Assembly (NCBI RefSeq): GCF_013031355.1
Contig: NZ_WPZO01000014.1
Location: 1-64,000, forward strand
Length of the DNA stretch: 64,000 nt
From: Ruegeria arenilitoris
GTDB lineage: Bacteria; Pseudomonadota; Alphaproteobacteria; Rhodobacterales; Rhodobacteraceae
Reading direction: 5' to 3'
Made by a program: the position numbers and the translations under genes
Notes under the pieces: model-generated
What the model saw: only the letters and a program-made list of their open reading frames with translations
The model's database searches: none
Told to the model about the DNA's origin: nothing
Part shown: piece by piece, positions 52,294 to 60,668 of the stretch
Position numbering within the stretch: the first letter of the stretch is position 1
Layout: each line of letters begins with the position of its first letter

Positions 52294-52672
52294 CGCAGTT
52301 TCTCCTATCTGCTCGTGGTTGGTCCACGAAGTTGAGCACGGCCTGAGAGCTCTTGGTCTTCACCGGGTCCTGCGCACAGCCCGCCAGAGGTCAGATCGAA
52401 TGTTCCTTTGGTTCGGTCCGCCCTGACACGCTGCGGCTGAAGAAAGCCCGGCGTTGCGCCATGGTGCAAACCAAAACACCGGAGTCGCGCAGTTGCGGCA
52501 CCGGATTGCGCTGCTTTACGAGGTTTGCGGGCAGGGATCAAGCCAAAATCGCCATATTTTCAAAGGTAGACGGTGGGATTTCGCCGTCCGCAAAATACCC
52601 CGTTGCCTTGTGAGGCCGATCAGGCATTCTGGAGGGAATTATACGAGCAGAAATTTGAAACAGGAACAGACG
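52294..52672. other. 379-bp divergent intergenic region with a hairpin in the rplS leader
   Basis: It lies between rplS (minus) and the GH25 gene (plus). No supportable gene. On the minus strand, just upstream of the rplS ribosome-binding site, GCTC...GTGG/CCAC...GAGC segments between 52311 and 52337 can fold into an interrupted hairpin. This might be an autoregulatory leader or incidental. The rest should hold the two promoters. Confidence 0.4.
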
Positions 52673-53473
52673 ATGCGCATAGCGTTGATGCTGGCCGTTC
52701 TGGCCACGGCGACCCTGTCCTGCGGTCGCAGTACCCCTCCGCCTCAACAGGTCGAGGCCAAGGCTTTTCTGGATACCACGTCGCCTTCGGTCATCTACCC
52801 GGCCTTTGGCGATGCCGACCCTCATGACTGGGATGGGCGGCATCCCGGCCATTATCCGGTGCACGGGCTGGATGTGTCGCGCTGGCAGGGAACAATTGAC
52901 TGGCACCGGGCCAAAGCATCAGGTGTCAGTTTTGTCTTCATCAAAGCGACCGAGGGCGGTGACGTGGCCGATCCCATGTTCGGTGATCACCGGCGCGGGG
53001 CGCAGGCGGCGGGAGTGCCGTGGGGGGCGTACCACTACTACTATTTCTGTCGCCCGGCGCACGAGCAGGCGCGATGGTTCATCCAAAACGTGCCCAAAGG
53101 CTCGGACCTGCCGCATGTGTTGGACATGGAATGGACGGCGCATTCCAGAACCTGCCGGCTGCGCCCCGATGGGGCCAAGGTTCGTTCAGAAGCCAAGCGA
53201 TTCCTCGATATCCTCGAACGCCACTACGGGCGACGGCCGATCGTCTACACAACAGTGGATTTTTACGACGACACCGGTATTGGCCGTTTGCCCGGAACCG
53301 AGTTCTGGCTGCGGTCCGTTGCCGGGCATCCGCACAAAGTCTACCCCCGGGCTTCGTGGCGGTTCTGGCAATATACCGGCACCGGGCTGGTGCCGGGCGT
53401 GCAGGGCAAAGTGGATATCAACACGTTCAACGGCCACCCCGAGACATGGGCGCGTTGGAAGGCGGGCGGTTAG
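52673..53473 (+). CDS. glycoside hydrolase family 25 lysozyme, exported
   Basis: 266 residues from the ATG at 52673, after CAGGAACAGACG. A signal segment (LMLAVLATATLSC) is followed by a Pro-rich linker. The sequence before C17 (T-L-S-C) is a poor lipobox, so lipoprotein status is uncertain. The GH25 barrel begins VHGLDVSRWQG (D67) and contains FIKATEGGD and the catalytic LDMEW (D151, E153), ending WQYTGTG and VDINTFNG. It cleaves the beta-1,4 bond between MurNAc and GlcNAc. Its stop overlaps the next, convergent gene by four bases. Confidence 0.9.
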   Translation: MRIALMLAVLATATLSCGRSTPPPQQVEAKAFLDTTSPSVIYPAFGDADPHDWDGRHPGHYPVHGLDVSRWQGTIDWHRAKASGVSFVFIKATEGGDVADPMFGDHRRGAQAAGVPWGAYHYYYFCRPAHEQARWFIQNVPKGSDLPHVLDMEWTAHSRTCRLRPDGAKVRSEAKRFLDILERHYGRRPIVYTTVDFYDDTGIGRLPGTEFWLRSVAGHPHKVYPRASWRFWQYTGTGLVPGVQGKVDINTFNGHPETWARWKAGG

Positions 53474-53895
53474 CTGTTGGGCGCCTCGTAAGTTTCCATG
53501 GTGCCTCCGGCCACAAGGTGATCCAGACGGCGCACCCGTTCGTCTCCGCTCGCGTTACGTAACCATGACCGCTCGGCGCTTGTAAGATCGCGTCGCTCAA
53601 ACCCTCGCTCGGTCAAGCAGCGGTCAACTTGGTCTATTTCGCCCCGGATGCGCAGGTCGTGCCTTCCGCTGTATGCAGCTGCCGTGCCGATCAAGGGTGA
53701 CGTCATAAGGATGAACGTCGGGTAGCTGCCAATCACAGCAGCGTTGCCGCCAATGTCGGCTTCGGTCGAGCAGGCTTCCACCGCAAACCGTGCTGAATGC
53801 AGATTGTGACCAGCTTGCGTCGGGACCGACATTTCAAGGGGTTTCGTTGCGCAGGCCGAAAGGGCGAGCACAGATAAGCACATGGTTTTCTTCAT
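53470..53895 (-). CDS. hypothetical lipoprotein
   Basis: 141 residues with a clear lipoprotein signal (CLSVLALSAC, lipid-modified C15). The mature part has two more cysteines (VEACSTEAD and VDRCLTERG) that could form a disulfide, and a hydrophobic stretch ILMTSPLIGTAAAY. Family not recognised. It lies downstream of trmD on the same strand, 133 bases away. Its ribosome-binding site is weak. Confidence 0.7.
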   Translation of the reverse strand: MKKTMCLSVLALSACATKPLEMSVPTQAGHNLHSARFAVEACSTEADIGGNAAVIGSYPTFILMTSPLIGTAAAYSGRHDLRIRGEIDQVDRCLTERGFERRDLTSAERSWLRNASGDERVRRLDHLVAGGTMETYEAPNS

Positions 53896-54028
53896 TTAAC
53901 AGCCTGTAAGGTGTTGGTTGGAAATGCGTTTCACAACATCTTTAAGGCGAATATTTTGAAGAAAAATCAGCTGCAAGTGGTGCGTGTCAAAAGCTTGTAC
54001 TTGCGGCATACAGGCCACACACCGGGGC

Positions 54029-54838
54029 TCAATCCTGGCCTTCATCCCCAGAGTCAGCATAGCGTTCCCACAGATCGGGGCGCCGTTCTTGGGTGATCTG
54101 TTCCGACATCTCGTGCCGCCACTTGGCAATGCGCCCATGGTGGCCGGACATCAGGATATCCGGGATCGGGCGGCCCTTCCATTCGGCGGGGCGGGTATAT
54201 TGCGGATGCTCCAGCAGGCCCGAAGAAAAGCTCTCTTCCTCGGCTGAGGCCTGATTGCCCAGCACGCCGGGGATCAGCCGCACCGTCGCATCGATCAGAG
54301 CCTGCGCGGCGATCTCGCCGCCGGTCATGACGAAATCACCCAAGGAGACTTCTTGCACGCCGTAATGCTCCAGCACACGTTCGTCGACGCCTTCGAAACG
54401 GCCGCACAGCAGGGTCATGCCGTCACAGCGTGCGAGGTTCTGCATCATGCGCTGGTCCATCCGGCGACCACGGGGGCTGAGATAGATTAGCGGCCAGTTG
54501 CCCTGCACACCCGCCATTGTGTGTTCGATCGCTTCCCCCAGCACGTCGGCGCGCAGCACCATGCCCGCGCCGCCGCCAGCGGGCGTGTCATCCACGTTGC
54601 GGTGCTTGCCGATACCGAACTGGCGCAGATCAACAGTTTCCAGCTGCCACAGCCCCTCTTGCAACGCTTTGCCGGTCAGGCTTTCGCCCAGCACACCGGG
54701 AAAGGCCGAGGGGAACAGGGTGATGATCTTGGCCTTCCACACGCCATGCAGGTCCGGCGTGGGGGTCATCAACTCACGCGGTTTCAGTGTCGGGCGGATC
54801 GCCTTGCGACCGTGGGATTTACTGGGCTTCTCTGTCAT
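54029..54838 (-). CDS. trmD: tRNA (guanine-37-N1)-methyltransferase
   Basis: 269 residues from ATG 54838, whose first bases overlap the previous gene's stop (ATGA). An internal start at the methionine before TPTPDL would give a more standard length. SPOUT trefoil-knot motifs are clear: IYLSPRGRRMDQ, LLCGRFEGVDERVLEHY and SLGDFVMTGGEIAA. It methylates G37 of tRNAs reading CNN codons and prevents frameshifting. It belongs to the rpsP-rimM-trmD unit, here interrupted by a sulfotransferase-like gene. Confidence 0.96.
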   Translation of the reverse strand: MTEKPSKSHGRKAIRPTLKPRELMTPTPDLHGVWKAKIITLFPSAFPGVLGESLTGKALQEGLWQLETVDLRQFGIGKHRNVDDTPAGGGAGMVLRADVLGEAIEHTMAGVQGNWPLIYLSPRGRRMDQRMMQNLARCDGMTLLCGRFEGVDERVLEHYGVQEVSLGDFVMTGGEIAAQALIDATVRLIPGVLGNQASAEEESFSSGLLEHPQYTRPAEWKGRPIPDILMSGHHGRIAKWRHEMSEQITQERRPDLWERYADSGDEGQD

Positions 54839-55650
54839 GTCGTGCCGATCAGCGCGCTTTTCGCGCGTTCAATTATTGCATTTTTTTGCTCGATCAAAGC
54901 TGCCTCATCCAGACGCGAGCGGTTCAGGTCCAGCAACTCTGCGAGAACATCCTCGGGCAGGCGACTGTTGGCCTTGGAGGGCTGCACCAGCAGCTTGGCC
55001 TTGTCGCGCGGCAAGTCCAAATACTCGGCAAATGGAGTGCCGGGGCCATAGCGGCGCAATTGCAGTTCTTCAAGCCAATCGGCCGTAACGGTGACCGAAG
55101 GCAGCCGGTCCCGGATCTGACCCACCGTGTCCTGCAACGGTGGCAGGTGATCCAGATTTGATCGAAAGTCTTCAAAATCATGGACCTGGCGAATGCGCTC
55201 CAGATCATGCGCCCAAAGGCTGCGCAGCCAGCCGCCGCGTTGGCGCAGCGACAGGTAGATCGTGATGTCGACCTCTTGCCCGGAGAAGCGATGGCGGATG
55301 GCATCCACCAGACATGCCGCAAGCTCGGGCGCTGCTGCATAGCCGTTTTCGAAATTACGGCTGGGGCGCAACCCGGCGAAGTTTTCTTCGCTGACGATCA
55401 GGCCACGTTTGTCGCCAAAATCGATCGAGTCCAAAAAACCGCGAACCTGTGTGCCAAATTCGGACAGCGTGCCGACGGTGCCATAGACTGAGTGGTTGGT
55501 GGCCGCCCGCGACAGGCCGGACTTGCGGGTGCGAAAGGGTAGCACCAGTGCGAAATGCGGCCAGATCAGTTCGCGATTGTCATAGAGGAAAGACTGTGCC
55601 GCAGTGGTTCCTGTCTTGTGCAGGCCCAGGTGCAGCAGGATGCGGCGCAT
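54835..55650 (-). CDS. sulfotransferase-like P-loop protein between rimM and trmD
   Basis: 271 residues. The N-terminus ILLHLGLHKTGTTAAQSFL holds the 5'-phosphosulfate-binding loop (HKTGTT, residues 11-16) typical of sulfotransferases that use PAPS. LIVSEENFAGL and ITIYLSLRQRGGWLRSLWAHDL, with its arginine, match the 3'-phosphate-binding part. Sulfotransferases move a sulfuryl group to a hydroxyl or amine, often on surface glycans or lipids. Its start overlaps the rimM stop (TGATG) and its stop overlaps the trmD start (ATGA), so it is translationally tied into a housekeeping operon. The acceptor is unknown. Confidence 0.8.
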   Translation of the reverse strand: MRRILLHLGLHKTGTTAAQSFLYDNRELIWPHFALVLPFRTRKSGLSRAATNHSVYGTVGTLSEFGTQVRGFLDSIDFGDKRGLIVSEENFAGLRPSRNFENGYAAAPELAACLVDAIRHRFSGQEVDITIYLSLRQRGGWLRSLWAHDLERIRQVHDFEDFRSNLDHLPPLQDTVGQIRDRLPSVTVTADWLEELQLRRYGPGTPFAEYLDLPRDKAKLLVQPSKANSRLPEDVLAELLDLNRSRLDEAALIEQKNAIIERAKSALIGTT

Positions 55651-56153
55651 CAGATCAGCCCTTCGGGCGGATCGGCGATGATGCGACCCTTGTCCAGATC
55701 GACTGTCGGCACGGCCTCGAGCGTGAAGGGTAGCAGAACGGTTGCTTTCAGACCCGGCCCGTGCAGTTCCAGAAGATCCGCCGCGCCGTGGTTCTGCACC
55801 GACTTGACCCGGCCCAGCAGGGTGCCGCCTGTATCATAAACCTCGAGCCCGATCAGGTCGGTGTGGTAGAATTCGTCATCCGGCAGGGACGGCAGCTGAT
55901 CACGCCGCGCAAACAGGCGCAGGCCTTTCAGCGCGTCGGCCTCTTCCTTGGTCTCGACCCCGCCCAGTCGTGCGGCGAACCCGTTCTTGATCGAGCGGGT
56001 CAGAACCAATGGATACCGCTGGGCGCCGGTCTCATCCGTCAGAGGAGAATACGCTTCGATATCTTCCGGGATCGCGCAATAGCTTTTCAGGCGCACTTCG
56101 CCGCGCACACCATACGACCCCGCAACGCTGCCTACGCAGATCAGATCACTCAT
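55650..56153 (-). CDS. rimM: 16S rRNA processing protein RimM
   Basis: 167 residues: [21 protein letters not shown] at the start, with the RimM N-terminal barrel, and the PRC-barrel part [31 protein letters not shown]. It binds ribosomal protein S19 and helps mature the 30S head. Its ATG overlaps the end of a small membrane-protein gene by eight bases and its TGA overlaps the sulfotransferase start by one. Confidence 0.96.
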   Translation of the reverse strand: MSDLICVGSVAGSYGVRGEVRLKSYCAIPEDIEAYSPLTDETGAQRYPLVLTRSIKNGFAARLGGVETKEEADALKGLRLFARRDQLPSLPDDEFYHTDLIGLEVYDTGGTLLGRVKSVQNHGAADLLELHGPGLKATVLLPFTLEAVPTVDLDKGRIIADPPEGLI

Positions 56154-56295
56154 TTGGCTTGTCCACCGTCACACATAGACCATCTTGCCAGTCGCCCCGC
56201 GACGCACAGGCCTCGCGTTGGTTACTACGTTCAAAAAACACGCCGACAATAAATGCGATCAGCAACAGGATGGGAAGCCGTATCAGCCCGAACAT
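56146..56295 (-). CDS. small single-pass membrane protein, 49 aa
   Basis: An open frame from ATG 56295 to TGA 56146 encodes 49 residues. It has one N-terminal hydrophobic helix ([18 protein letters not shown]), then a charged, cysteine-containing tail ([19 protein letters not shown]) with two cysteines that may pair outside the membrane. It fills exactly the gap between bluB and rimM and overlaps the rimM start by eight bases in another frame, which suggests coupling. The ribosome-binding site is weak (AGG close to the ATG). Family not recognised. Confidence 0.6.
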   Translation of the reverse strand: MFGLIRLPILLLIAFIVGVFFERSNQREACASRGDWQDGLCVTVDKPNE

Positions 56296-56299
56296 CTGC

Positions 56300-56935
56300 C
56301 TATCGTACCTCGACCGGCAGTGTGTCGTAGCGGGATTCCCAGCCGACGCGTTCCAGCTCGGGCGAGTCCAACAGCTCTTCCGGCCAGCCGACGCAGAAGT
56401 ATCCGATCAGGCGCCAGCCATCCGGAACGTTCAGGTCACGGGTCATCTTGTCGGGGTCCAAAATGGACACCCAGCCCAAGCCCAGCCCGTGTGTTCGCAG
56501 GGCCAGCCAGAACAGCGTGATTGCCGAAACGACGGAATAGCGCCGCGCCTCGGGCATCGTACCCGCGCCCAGACCTTGCCCCTTGTCGGTGGCATCGTCG
56601 CAGAACACGGCTAATTGCACTGGGGCTTCCTGCATCCCGGACAGTTTCAGACCGCTGTAGATCTGCGCTTTCTCACCGGAATAGCCAGCCAGAGACTCGG
56701 CATTGGCAGCCTGGAAATTCTTCAGCGCCGCCGCTCGTGCGGCTTCGCTTTCGACGCGGATCACGCGCCAGGGTTCGCTCAACCCCACCGATGGGGCCAG
56801 GCGAAATGCGTCGAGGCAACGCGTCAGCACTGCCTCGTCCACGGGATCTGTGCGGAACCGGCGCACATCGCGCCGGAGCCGCATCAACAGATCGAACTGC
56901 GTGCGAAAATCGTCGTTGAAAGTTTGATCCTGCAC
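56300..56935 (-). CDS. bluB: 5,6-dimethylbenzimidazole synthase
   Basis: 211 residues with a GTG start about eight bases after AAGG. A nitroreductase-fold flavoenzyme with the BluB pattern LRRDVRRFRTDPVDEAVL at the N-terminus, LAPSVGLSEPWR for FMN binding and LGWVSILDPDKM near the end. BluB cleaves reduced FMN with oxygen to make the lower ligand of vitamin B12. No other cobalamin gene is in the window. It lies 12 bases after rpsP and four bases before the small membrane gene, so it is embedded in the ribosomal operon. Confidence 0.9.
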   Translation of the reverse strand: MQDQTFNDDFRTQFDLLMRLRRDVRRFRTDPVDEAVLTRCLDAFRLAPSVGLSEPWRVIRVESEAARAAALKNFQAANAESLAGYSGEKAQIYSGLKLSGMQEAPVQLAVFCDDATDKGQGLGAGTMPEARRYSVVSAITLFWLALRTHGLGLGWVSILDPDKMTRDLNVPDGWRLIGYFCVGWPEELLDSPELERVGWESRYDTLPVEVR

Positions 56936-56947
56936 GCGCTCGCCTTC

Positions 56948-57337
56948 TTACTCTTCTGCGGTTGCTTCTTCTGCAGGTGCAGCAGCAGCTTCGGCAGCTT
57001 CAGCGGCCTTTGCAGCTTTCTCTTCCGCACGCTCCTGAGCTTTCTTGCCCGGGGTACCCTTGTTGGGGTTGTTACGCTCGGCCTTTTCACGGGTGCCGGC
57101 TGCTTCCAGCATACGTGCGATACGGTCGGTGGGCTGTGCACCCTGGTCCAGCCAGTACTGAACGCGCTCCATGTCCATTTTCACGCGCTCTTCGCTGTCT
57201 TTCGGCAGCAGCGGGTTGTAGGTGCCCAGTTTCTCGATGAAACGGCCGTCGCGGGGCATCCGGCTGTCAGCAGCCACGATGCGGTAGAAGGGACGTTTTT
57301 TCGAGCCGCCGCGGGCGAGACGAATTTTCATTGCCAT
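56948..57337 (-). CDS. rpsP: 30S ribosomal protein S16 with acidic Ala/Glu tail
   Basis: 129 residues. The core of about 80 residues starts [20 protein letters not shown] and includes [14 protein letters not shown]. The rest, from about residue 95, is a low-complexity Ala/Glu/Lys tail ([15 protein letters not shown]), a known alphaproteobacterial extension. S16 is needed for 30S assembly. The ATG is preceded by AAGGAGATACC. It is followed closely by bluB. Confidence 0.97.
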   Translation of the reverse strand: MAMKIRLARGGSKKRPFYRIVAADSRMPRDGRFIEKLGTYNPLLPKDSEERVKMDMERVQYWLDQGAQPTDRIARMLEAAGTREKAERNNPNKGTPGKKAQERAEEKAAKAAEAAEAAAAPAEEATAEE

Positions 57338-57407
57338 GGTGGTATCTCCTTTGGATGGCGTGACCGGGAAGTGCCCGGTTATTCTTGGTATTCGTGGAAA
57401 CGGATGA

Positions 57408-57704
57408 TTATTCCTGATGTTTCCGGTGGTGTCGGATGACTTCCTGAATGATGAAATTCAGGAAAGCCTTGGCGAAATCAGGGTCCAGATTGGCCTGTAT
57501 TGCCAGGTCTTCTAACCGTGCGATCTGCGCGGCCTCGCGCGAGGGATCGGACGGGGGAAGGTCGTGTTCGGCCTTGAGCTTGCCAACGGCCTGCGTGTGC
57601 TTGAACCGCTCGCCCAGCGTATAGACGAGGATCGCGTCCAGCCGGTCGATACTTTCGCGGTGTTCTTTCAACAGCGTGGCTGCCCGCGTCACGGGGTTGG
57701 TCAT
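57408..57704 (-). CDS. chorismate mutase (AroQ type)
   Basis: 98 residues from ATG 57704, preceded by AAAGGA. All-helical AroQ fold with the catalytic pattern [37 protein letters not shown] and a later [10 protein letters not shown]. It rearranges chorismate to prephenate for phenylalanine and tyrosine. Free-standing chorismate mutase beside ffh and rpsP is common in this bacterial family. It starts 34 bases after the GNAT gene stop. Confidence 0.92.
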   Translation of the reverse strand: MTNPVTRAATLLKEHRESIDRLDAILVYTLGERFKHTQAVGKLKAEHDLPPSDPSREAAQIARLEDLAIQANLDPDFAKAFLNFIIQEVIRHHRKHQE

Positions 57705-57738
57705 TGGCCGGTCCTTTCGGAGGTCAAAGCGGTGTAGG

Positions 57739-58293
57739 TCATGCGTAGGCCTCCATCCCGCCATTCACCAGATCCTCTGGGGCGGGGTGGCGCCAGATTT
57801 CGGTGGTGCCGAATTTCGGGTGCTCATAATGATAGTCGAGCTGGGCGCCCAACCGTTTGGCAACGGCTTTGCTGGCGTCGTTATCCGGGTCGATCAGCGA
57901 GATCGCGGTTTCCCAGCCCAGAATGTCATAAGCGTGGGTGCGCGCGGCCAAGGCGGCTTCGGTCGCGTAGCCTTTGCCGGTGGCATAGGTCATCAGCGTC
58001 CAACCGACCTCGGGCTCGGGCCAGCCTTCGGGGAACCACAGGCCGACACGACCGACATAGATGCCGGTCTCTTTTTCCTCGACGCCCCAAAAACCAAAGC
58101 CGCGAATGGCCCAATGTCCCAGCAGCATAGCGATCGACCGCCATGTCTCATCCCGACGCAGCGGGCCGCCAACATATTTGGCGGCGTCCGAGGCGAAAAA
58201 CTCGGCCTCGGCGTCAAGATCGGCGACAGACGGCGCGCGCAGGATCAGGCGCTCGGTCTCAAGCCGGGGGATATGTTGGGCGATGGCGGTCAT
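57739..58293 (-). CDS. GNAT acetyltransferase, RimJ/RimL type
   Basis: 184 residues with LETERLILRAPSVADLDAEAEFFAS at the start, the acetyl-CoA-binding strand-loop VGWTLMTYATGKGYATEAALAARTHAYD, and IDPDNDASKAVAKRLGA near the end. Relatives acetylate protein N-termini or small amines. The gene starts directly at the ffh stop (no spacing) and continues into aroQ, so it is part of the ffh operon. Substrate unknown. Confidence 0.9.
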   Translation of the reverse strand: MTAIAQHIPRLETERLILRAPSVADLDAEAEFFASDAAKYVGGPLRRDETWRSIAMLLGHWAIRGFGFWGVEEKETGIYVGRVGLWFPEGWPEPEVGWTLMTYATGKGYATEAALAARTHAYDILGWETAISLIDPDNDASKAVAKRLGAQLDYHYEHPKFGTTEIWRHPAPEDLVNGGMEAYA

Positions 58294-59799
58294 TTACTTC
58301 TTCTTGCCAAACCCGCTGAGACCCGGAGGCAGGGCCATGCCGCCGCCCATGCCAGGCATTCCGGGCATCTTGCCGCCCATCGCCTTGGCCGCCTGTTCCA
58401 GCGCTTTGGGGTCCATGCCCGCAGCCATTTCCTCGGGGCTTGGGCCGCCCTTGCCGAACATGCCTTTCATGGCTTGTTTCAGCATCTTGCCTTTGCCCAT
58501 CTTGCCCATCTTTTTCATCATGTCCGACATTTGCCGGTGCATCTTGAGCAGCTTGTTGAGGTCGCTGACCTCCATCCCGGAACCCGCTGCAATCCGCTTC
58601 TTGCGGCTGGCTTGCAGCAGTTGCGGGTTCGCGCGTTCGCGTTTGGTCATCGACTGGATCATGGCGATCTGCTGGCGCAGGATTTTGTCGTCCAGACCGG
58701 CCTGATCCATCTGCTTGGCCATCTTGCCCATGCCCGGCATCATGCCCATCATGCCCTGCATGCCGCCCATCTGGATCATCTGTTCCAGCTGCATCTTCAG
58801 GTCGTTCATGTTGAACTGACCTTTGACCATGCGCTTCATCATGCGCTCGGTCTGTTCCATCTCCATCGTTTCCTGGGCCTTTTCGACCAGAGCAACGATG
58901 TCGCCCATGCCCAGAATACGACCGGCGATCCGGTCCGGCTCGAAGGTTTCGAGCGCGTCCATCTTCTCGCCCAGACCGACAAAACGAATGGGCTTTCCGG
59001 TGACTGCGCGCATCGACAGCGCCGCACCACCGCGCCCGTCACCGTCCATCCGGGTCAGAACCACGCCCGAGATGCCGACCTTGTCGTCGAACTCCTCGGC
59101 CACTTCCACGGCGACCTGACCGGTCAGGCCGTCGACGACCAGCAGGGTCTCGCGCGGGTCAACCGCGTTTCGGACCTGCTCGACCTCGTCCATCAGGACT
59201 TCGTCGATATGCAGACGGCCCGCAGTATCCAGCATGTAGACGTCGTAGCCACCCAGTGTCGCCTGTTGCTTGGCGCGTTTGGCGATATCGACCGGTTTCT
59301 GACCGGGAACAATTGGCAGGGTGTCCACGCCGACCTGCGTACCCAGAACGGCCAACTGATCCATCGCCGCGGGGCGATAGACGTCGAGCGAGGCCATCAG
59401 GACCTTCTTGCCCTCTTTCTCTTTCAGGCGTTTGGCGAGCTTACCGGTGGTGGTCGTCTTACCCGAACCCTGCAGACCAACCATGAGGATTGGAGCAGGC
59501 GGGTTGTCGATCTTCAGCTTGCCGGGGTCTTCCTCGCCACGCAGGGTATCGACCAGCGCATCGTGCACGATCTTGACGACCTGCTGGCCGGGCGTGATCG
59601 ACTTGGTAACGGCCTGACCAGTCGCCTGTTCCTGTACCTTCTTGACGAACTCACGGGCCACCGGCAGCGAGACGTCAGCCTCAAGCAGCGCAACCCGGAC
59701 CTCACGCAGAGCGGTCTTGACGTCTTCTTCGGACAGAGCACCCTGTTTGGTCAGCCGGTCAAAGACGCCGGAAAGGCGTTCGGATAGATTTTCAAACAT
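58294..59799 (-). CDS. ffh: signal recognition particle protein Ffh
   Basis: 501 residues. The N domain (1-90) is followed by the GTPase domain with GLQGSGKTT (108-116), the DTAGR motif in YMLDTAGRLHID and TRMDGDGRGGA. The methionine-rich M domain (about 300-500) binds 4.5S RNA and signal sequences. With FtsY and SRP RNA it directs inner-membrane proteins to the translocon. The C-terminus is extended by a Gly/Met/Pro-rich tail. It heads the minus-strand block that leads to rpsP. Confidence 0.97.
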   Translation of the reverse strand: MFENLSERLSGVFDRLTKQGALSEEDVKTALREVRVALLEADVSLPVAREFVKKVQEQATGQAVTKSITPGQQVVKIVHDALVDTLRGEEDPGKLKIDNPPAPILMVGLQGSGKTTTTGKLAKRLKEKEGKKVLMASLDVYRPAAMDQLAVLGTQVGVDTLPIVPGQKPVDIAKRAKQQATLGGYDVYMLDTAGRLHIDEVLMDEVEQVRNAVDPRETLLVVDGLTGQVAVEVAEEFDDKVGISGVVLTRMDGDGRGGAALSMRAVTGKPIRFVGLGEKMDALETFEPDRIAGRILGMGDIVALVEKAQETMEMEQTERMMKRMVKGQFNMNDLKMQLEQMIQMGGMQGMMGMMPGMGKMAKQMDQAGLDDKILRQQIAMIQSMTKRERANPQLLQASRKKRIAAGSGMEVSDLNKLLKMHRQMSDMMKKMGKMGKGKMLKQAMKGMFGKGGPSPEEMAAGMDPKALEQAAKAMGGKMPGMPGMGGGMALPPGLSGFGKKK

Positions 59800-59869
59800 G
59801 CCTTCGGCCTCCTTAGCCGGTTATCTGGTGGCACTTCCTAGGTAGGAAACACCGGTTAAATACACAATT

Positions 59870-59901
59870 GCCCCCACGGGCGAAACTCGCTGGTGGGGGG
59901 C
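59870..59901. promoter_or_regulatory. GC-rich inverted repeat upstream of ffh
   Basis: GCCCCCAC (59870-59877) and GTGGGGGGC (59893-59901) form an eight-base stem with one extra G and a 15-base loop, 71 bases upstream of ffh. No T run follows. It could be a leader hairpin of ffh. I checked this region for the SRP RNA gene and did not find its conserved tetraloop core. Confidence 0.3.
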
Positions 59902-60061
59902 GATCCCTGAACGACTCAAGGGACCGGAAGGATCGTCTCTTCCGGATGTTGGGCGGTTCATTATGTCCGTTTTCGTCCATAGTCAAGCCGGACGGGCCGG
60001 ACAGGCCTTGATCCCGGTTGGCTTTAGCGGCATCAGCGGGCGATATTATCAGGAGCCCGCC

Positions 60062-60592
60062 ATGGACGCATCATCCGCCTTTCAGGACACACTGCCGCTC
60101 AGCTCGGATGCGCTGCTGGCGCAATTGGACGACTGGGGACTGGCCTATCGGCTTCATACCCATGTGCCACTGCGCACGGTCGAAGATTCGAAATCGGTCG
60201 AGGATCAGTTCATGGTGCCGGGCGAAAACGCCCTGCGCCTGAAGAACCTGTACTTGCGCGACAAGAAAAAGCGGAACTATCTGGTTACGCTGGAGCAAAG
60301 CCGCGAGATTGACCTCAAGGCGCTGGGGGCGGAGCTAGGCGTGGGCAATCTGTCATTCGGCTCGGCGGATCGGCTGCTGCAGAACCTGGGTATCCGGCCC
60401 GGTGCGGTCAGCCCGCTGGCGATGATCAACGGAGTTCAGAACGACGTGCGGTTCTTCATGGATGGGGCGGCGCAGCAGGCCGACGTCATCTACATGCACC
60501 CGCTGGTCAATGATCGTACTGTTGCGATGGCGCGGACCGAACTGATGGCGTTCTTCGACCGGATCGGTTGTGAGGTGACCTGGCTGCCCTGA
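60062..60592 (+). CDS. YbaK/ProX-type aminoacyl-tRNA deacylase
   Basis: 176 residues from ATG 60062, after AGGAG. YbaK/EbsC-fold editing domain with the conserved lysine region LRLKNLYLRDKKKRNYLVTLE and the substrate loop GIRPGAVSPLAMIN. Stand-alone ProX/PrdX-type proteins hydrolyse Ala-tRNA(Pro) or related mischarged tRNAs. It is convergent with azoR. Confidence 0.88.
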   Translation: MDASSAFQDTLPLSSDALLAQLDDWGLAYRLHTHVPLRTVEDSKSVEDQFMVPGENALRLKNLYLRDKKKRNYLVTLEQSREIDLKALGAELGVGNLSFGSADRLLQNLGIRPGAVSPLAMINGVQNDVRFFMDGAAQQADVIYMHPLVNDRTVAMARTELMAFFDRIGCEVTWLP

Positions 60593-60614
60593 ACCCAAGC
60601 CATAGAATAAGTGC

Positions 60615-60642
60615 GCCCAGCCGTTGTAGGAACAGGCTGGGC
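60615..60642. terminator. hairpin between convergent genes
   Basis: GCCCAGCC (60615-60622) and GGCTGGGC (60635-60642) form a perfect eight-base stem in the 76 bases between the convergent deacylase and azoR genes. T runs are short on both strands, so it may serve both as a weak bidirectional terminator. Confidence 0.55.
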
Positions 60643-60668
60643 ACGCAGGTTGTTATAGGTACAGACGA

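Noticed and set aside
56300-56935. Cobalamin riboswitch for bluB
   Set aside because: bluB follows rpsP by 12 bases, so there is no room for a riboswitch, and no B12-box-like sequence was seen.
57676-59787. 703-codon plus-strand frame across chorismate mutase, GNAT and ffh
   Set aside because: It is antisense to three well-supported genes, including the methionine-rich Ffh M domain. Its His/Leu-rich repeats are the complement of Met/Lys-rich sequence.
59820-59962. Possible 4.5S SRP RNA upstream of ffh
   Set aside because: A GGACCGGAAGG stretch near 59921 recalls the SRP tetraloop, but the flanking bases do not form the conserved asymmetric-loop helix. Only an inverted repeat was kept.
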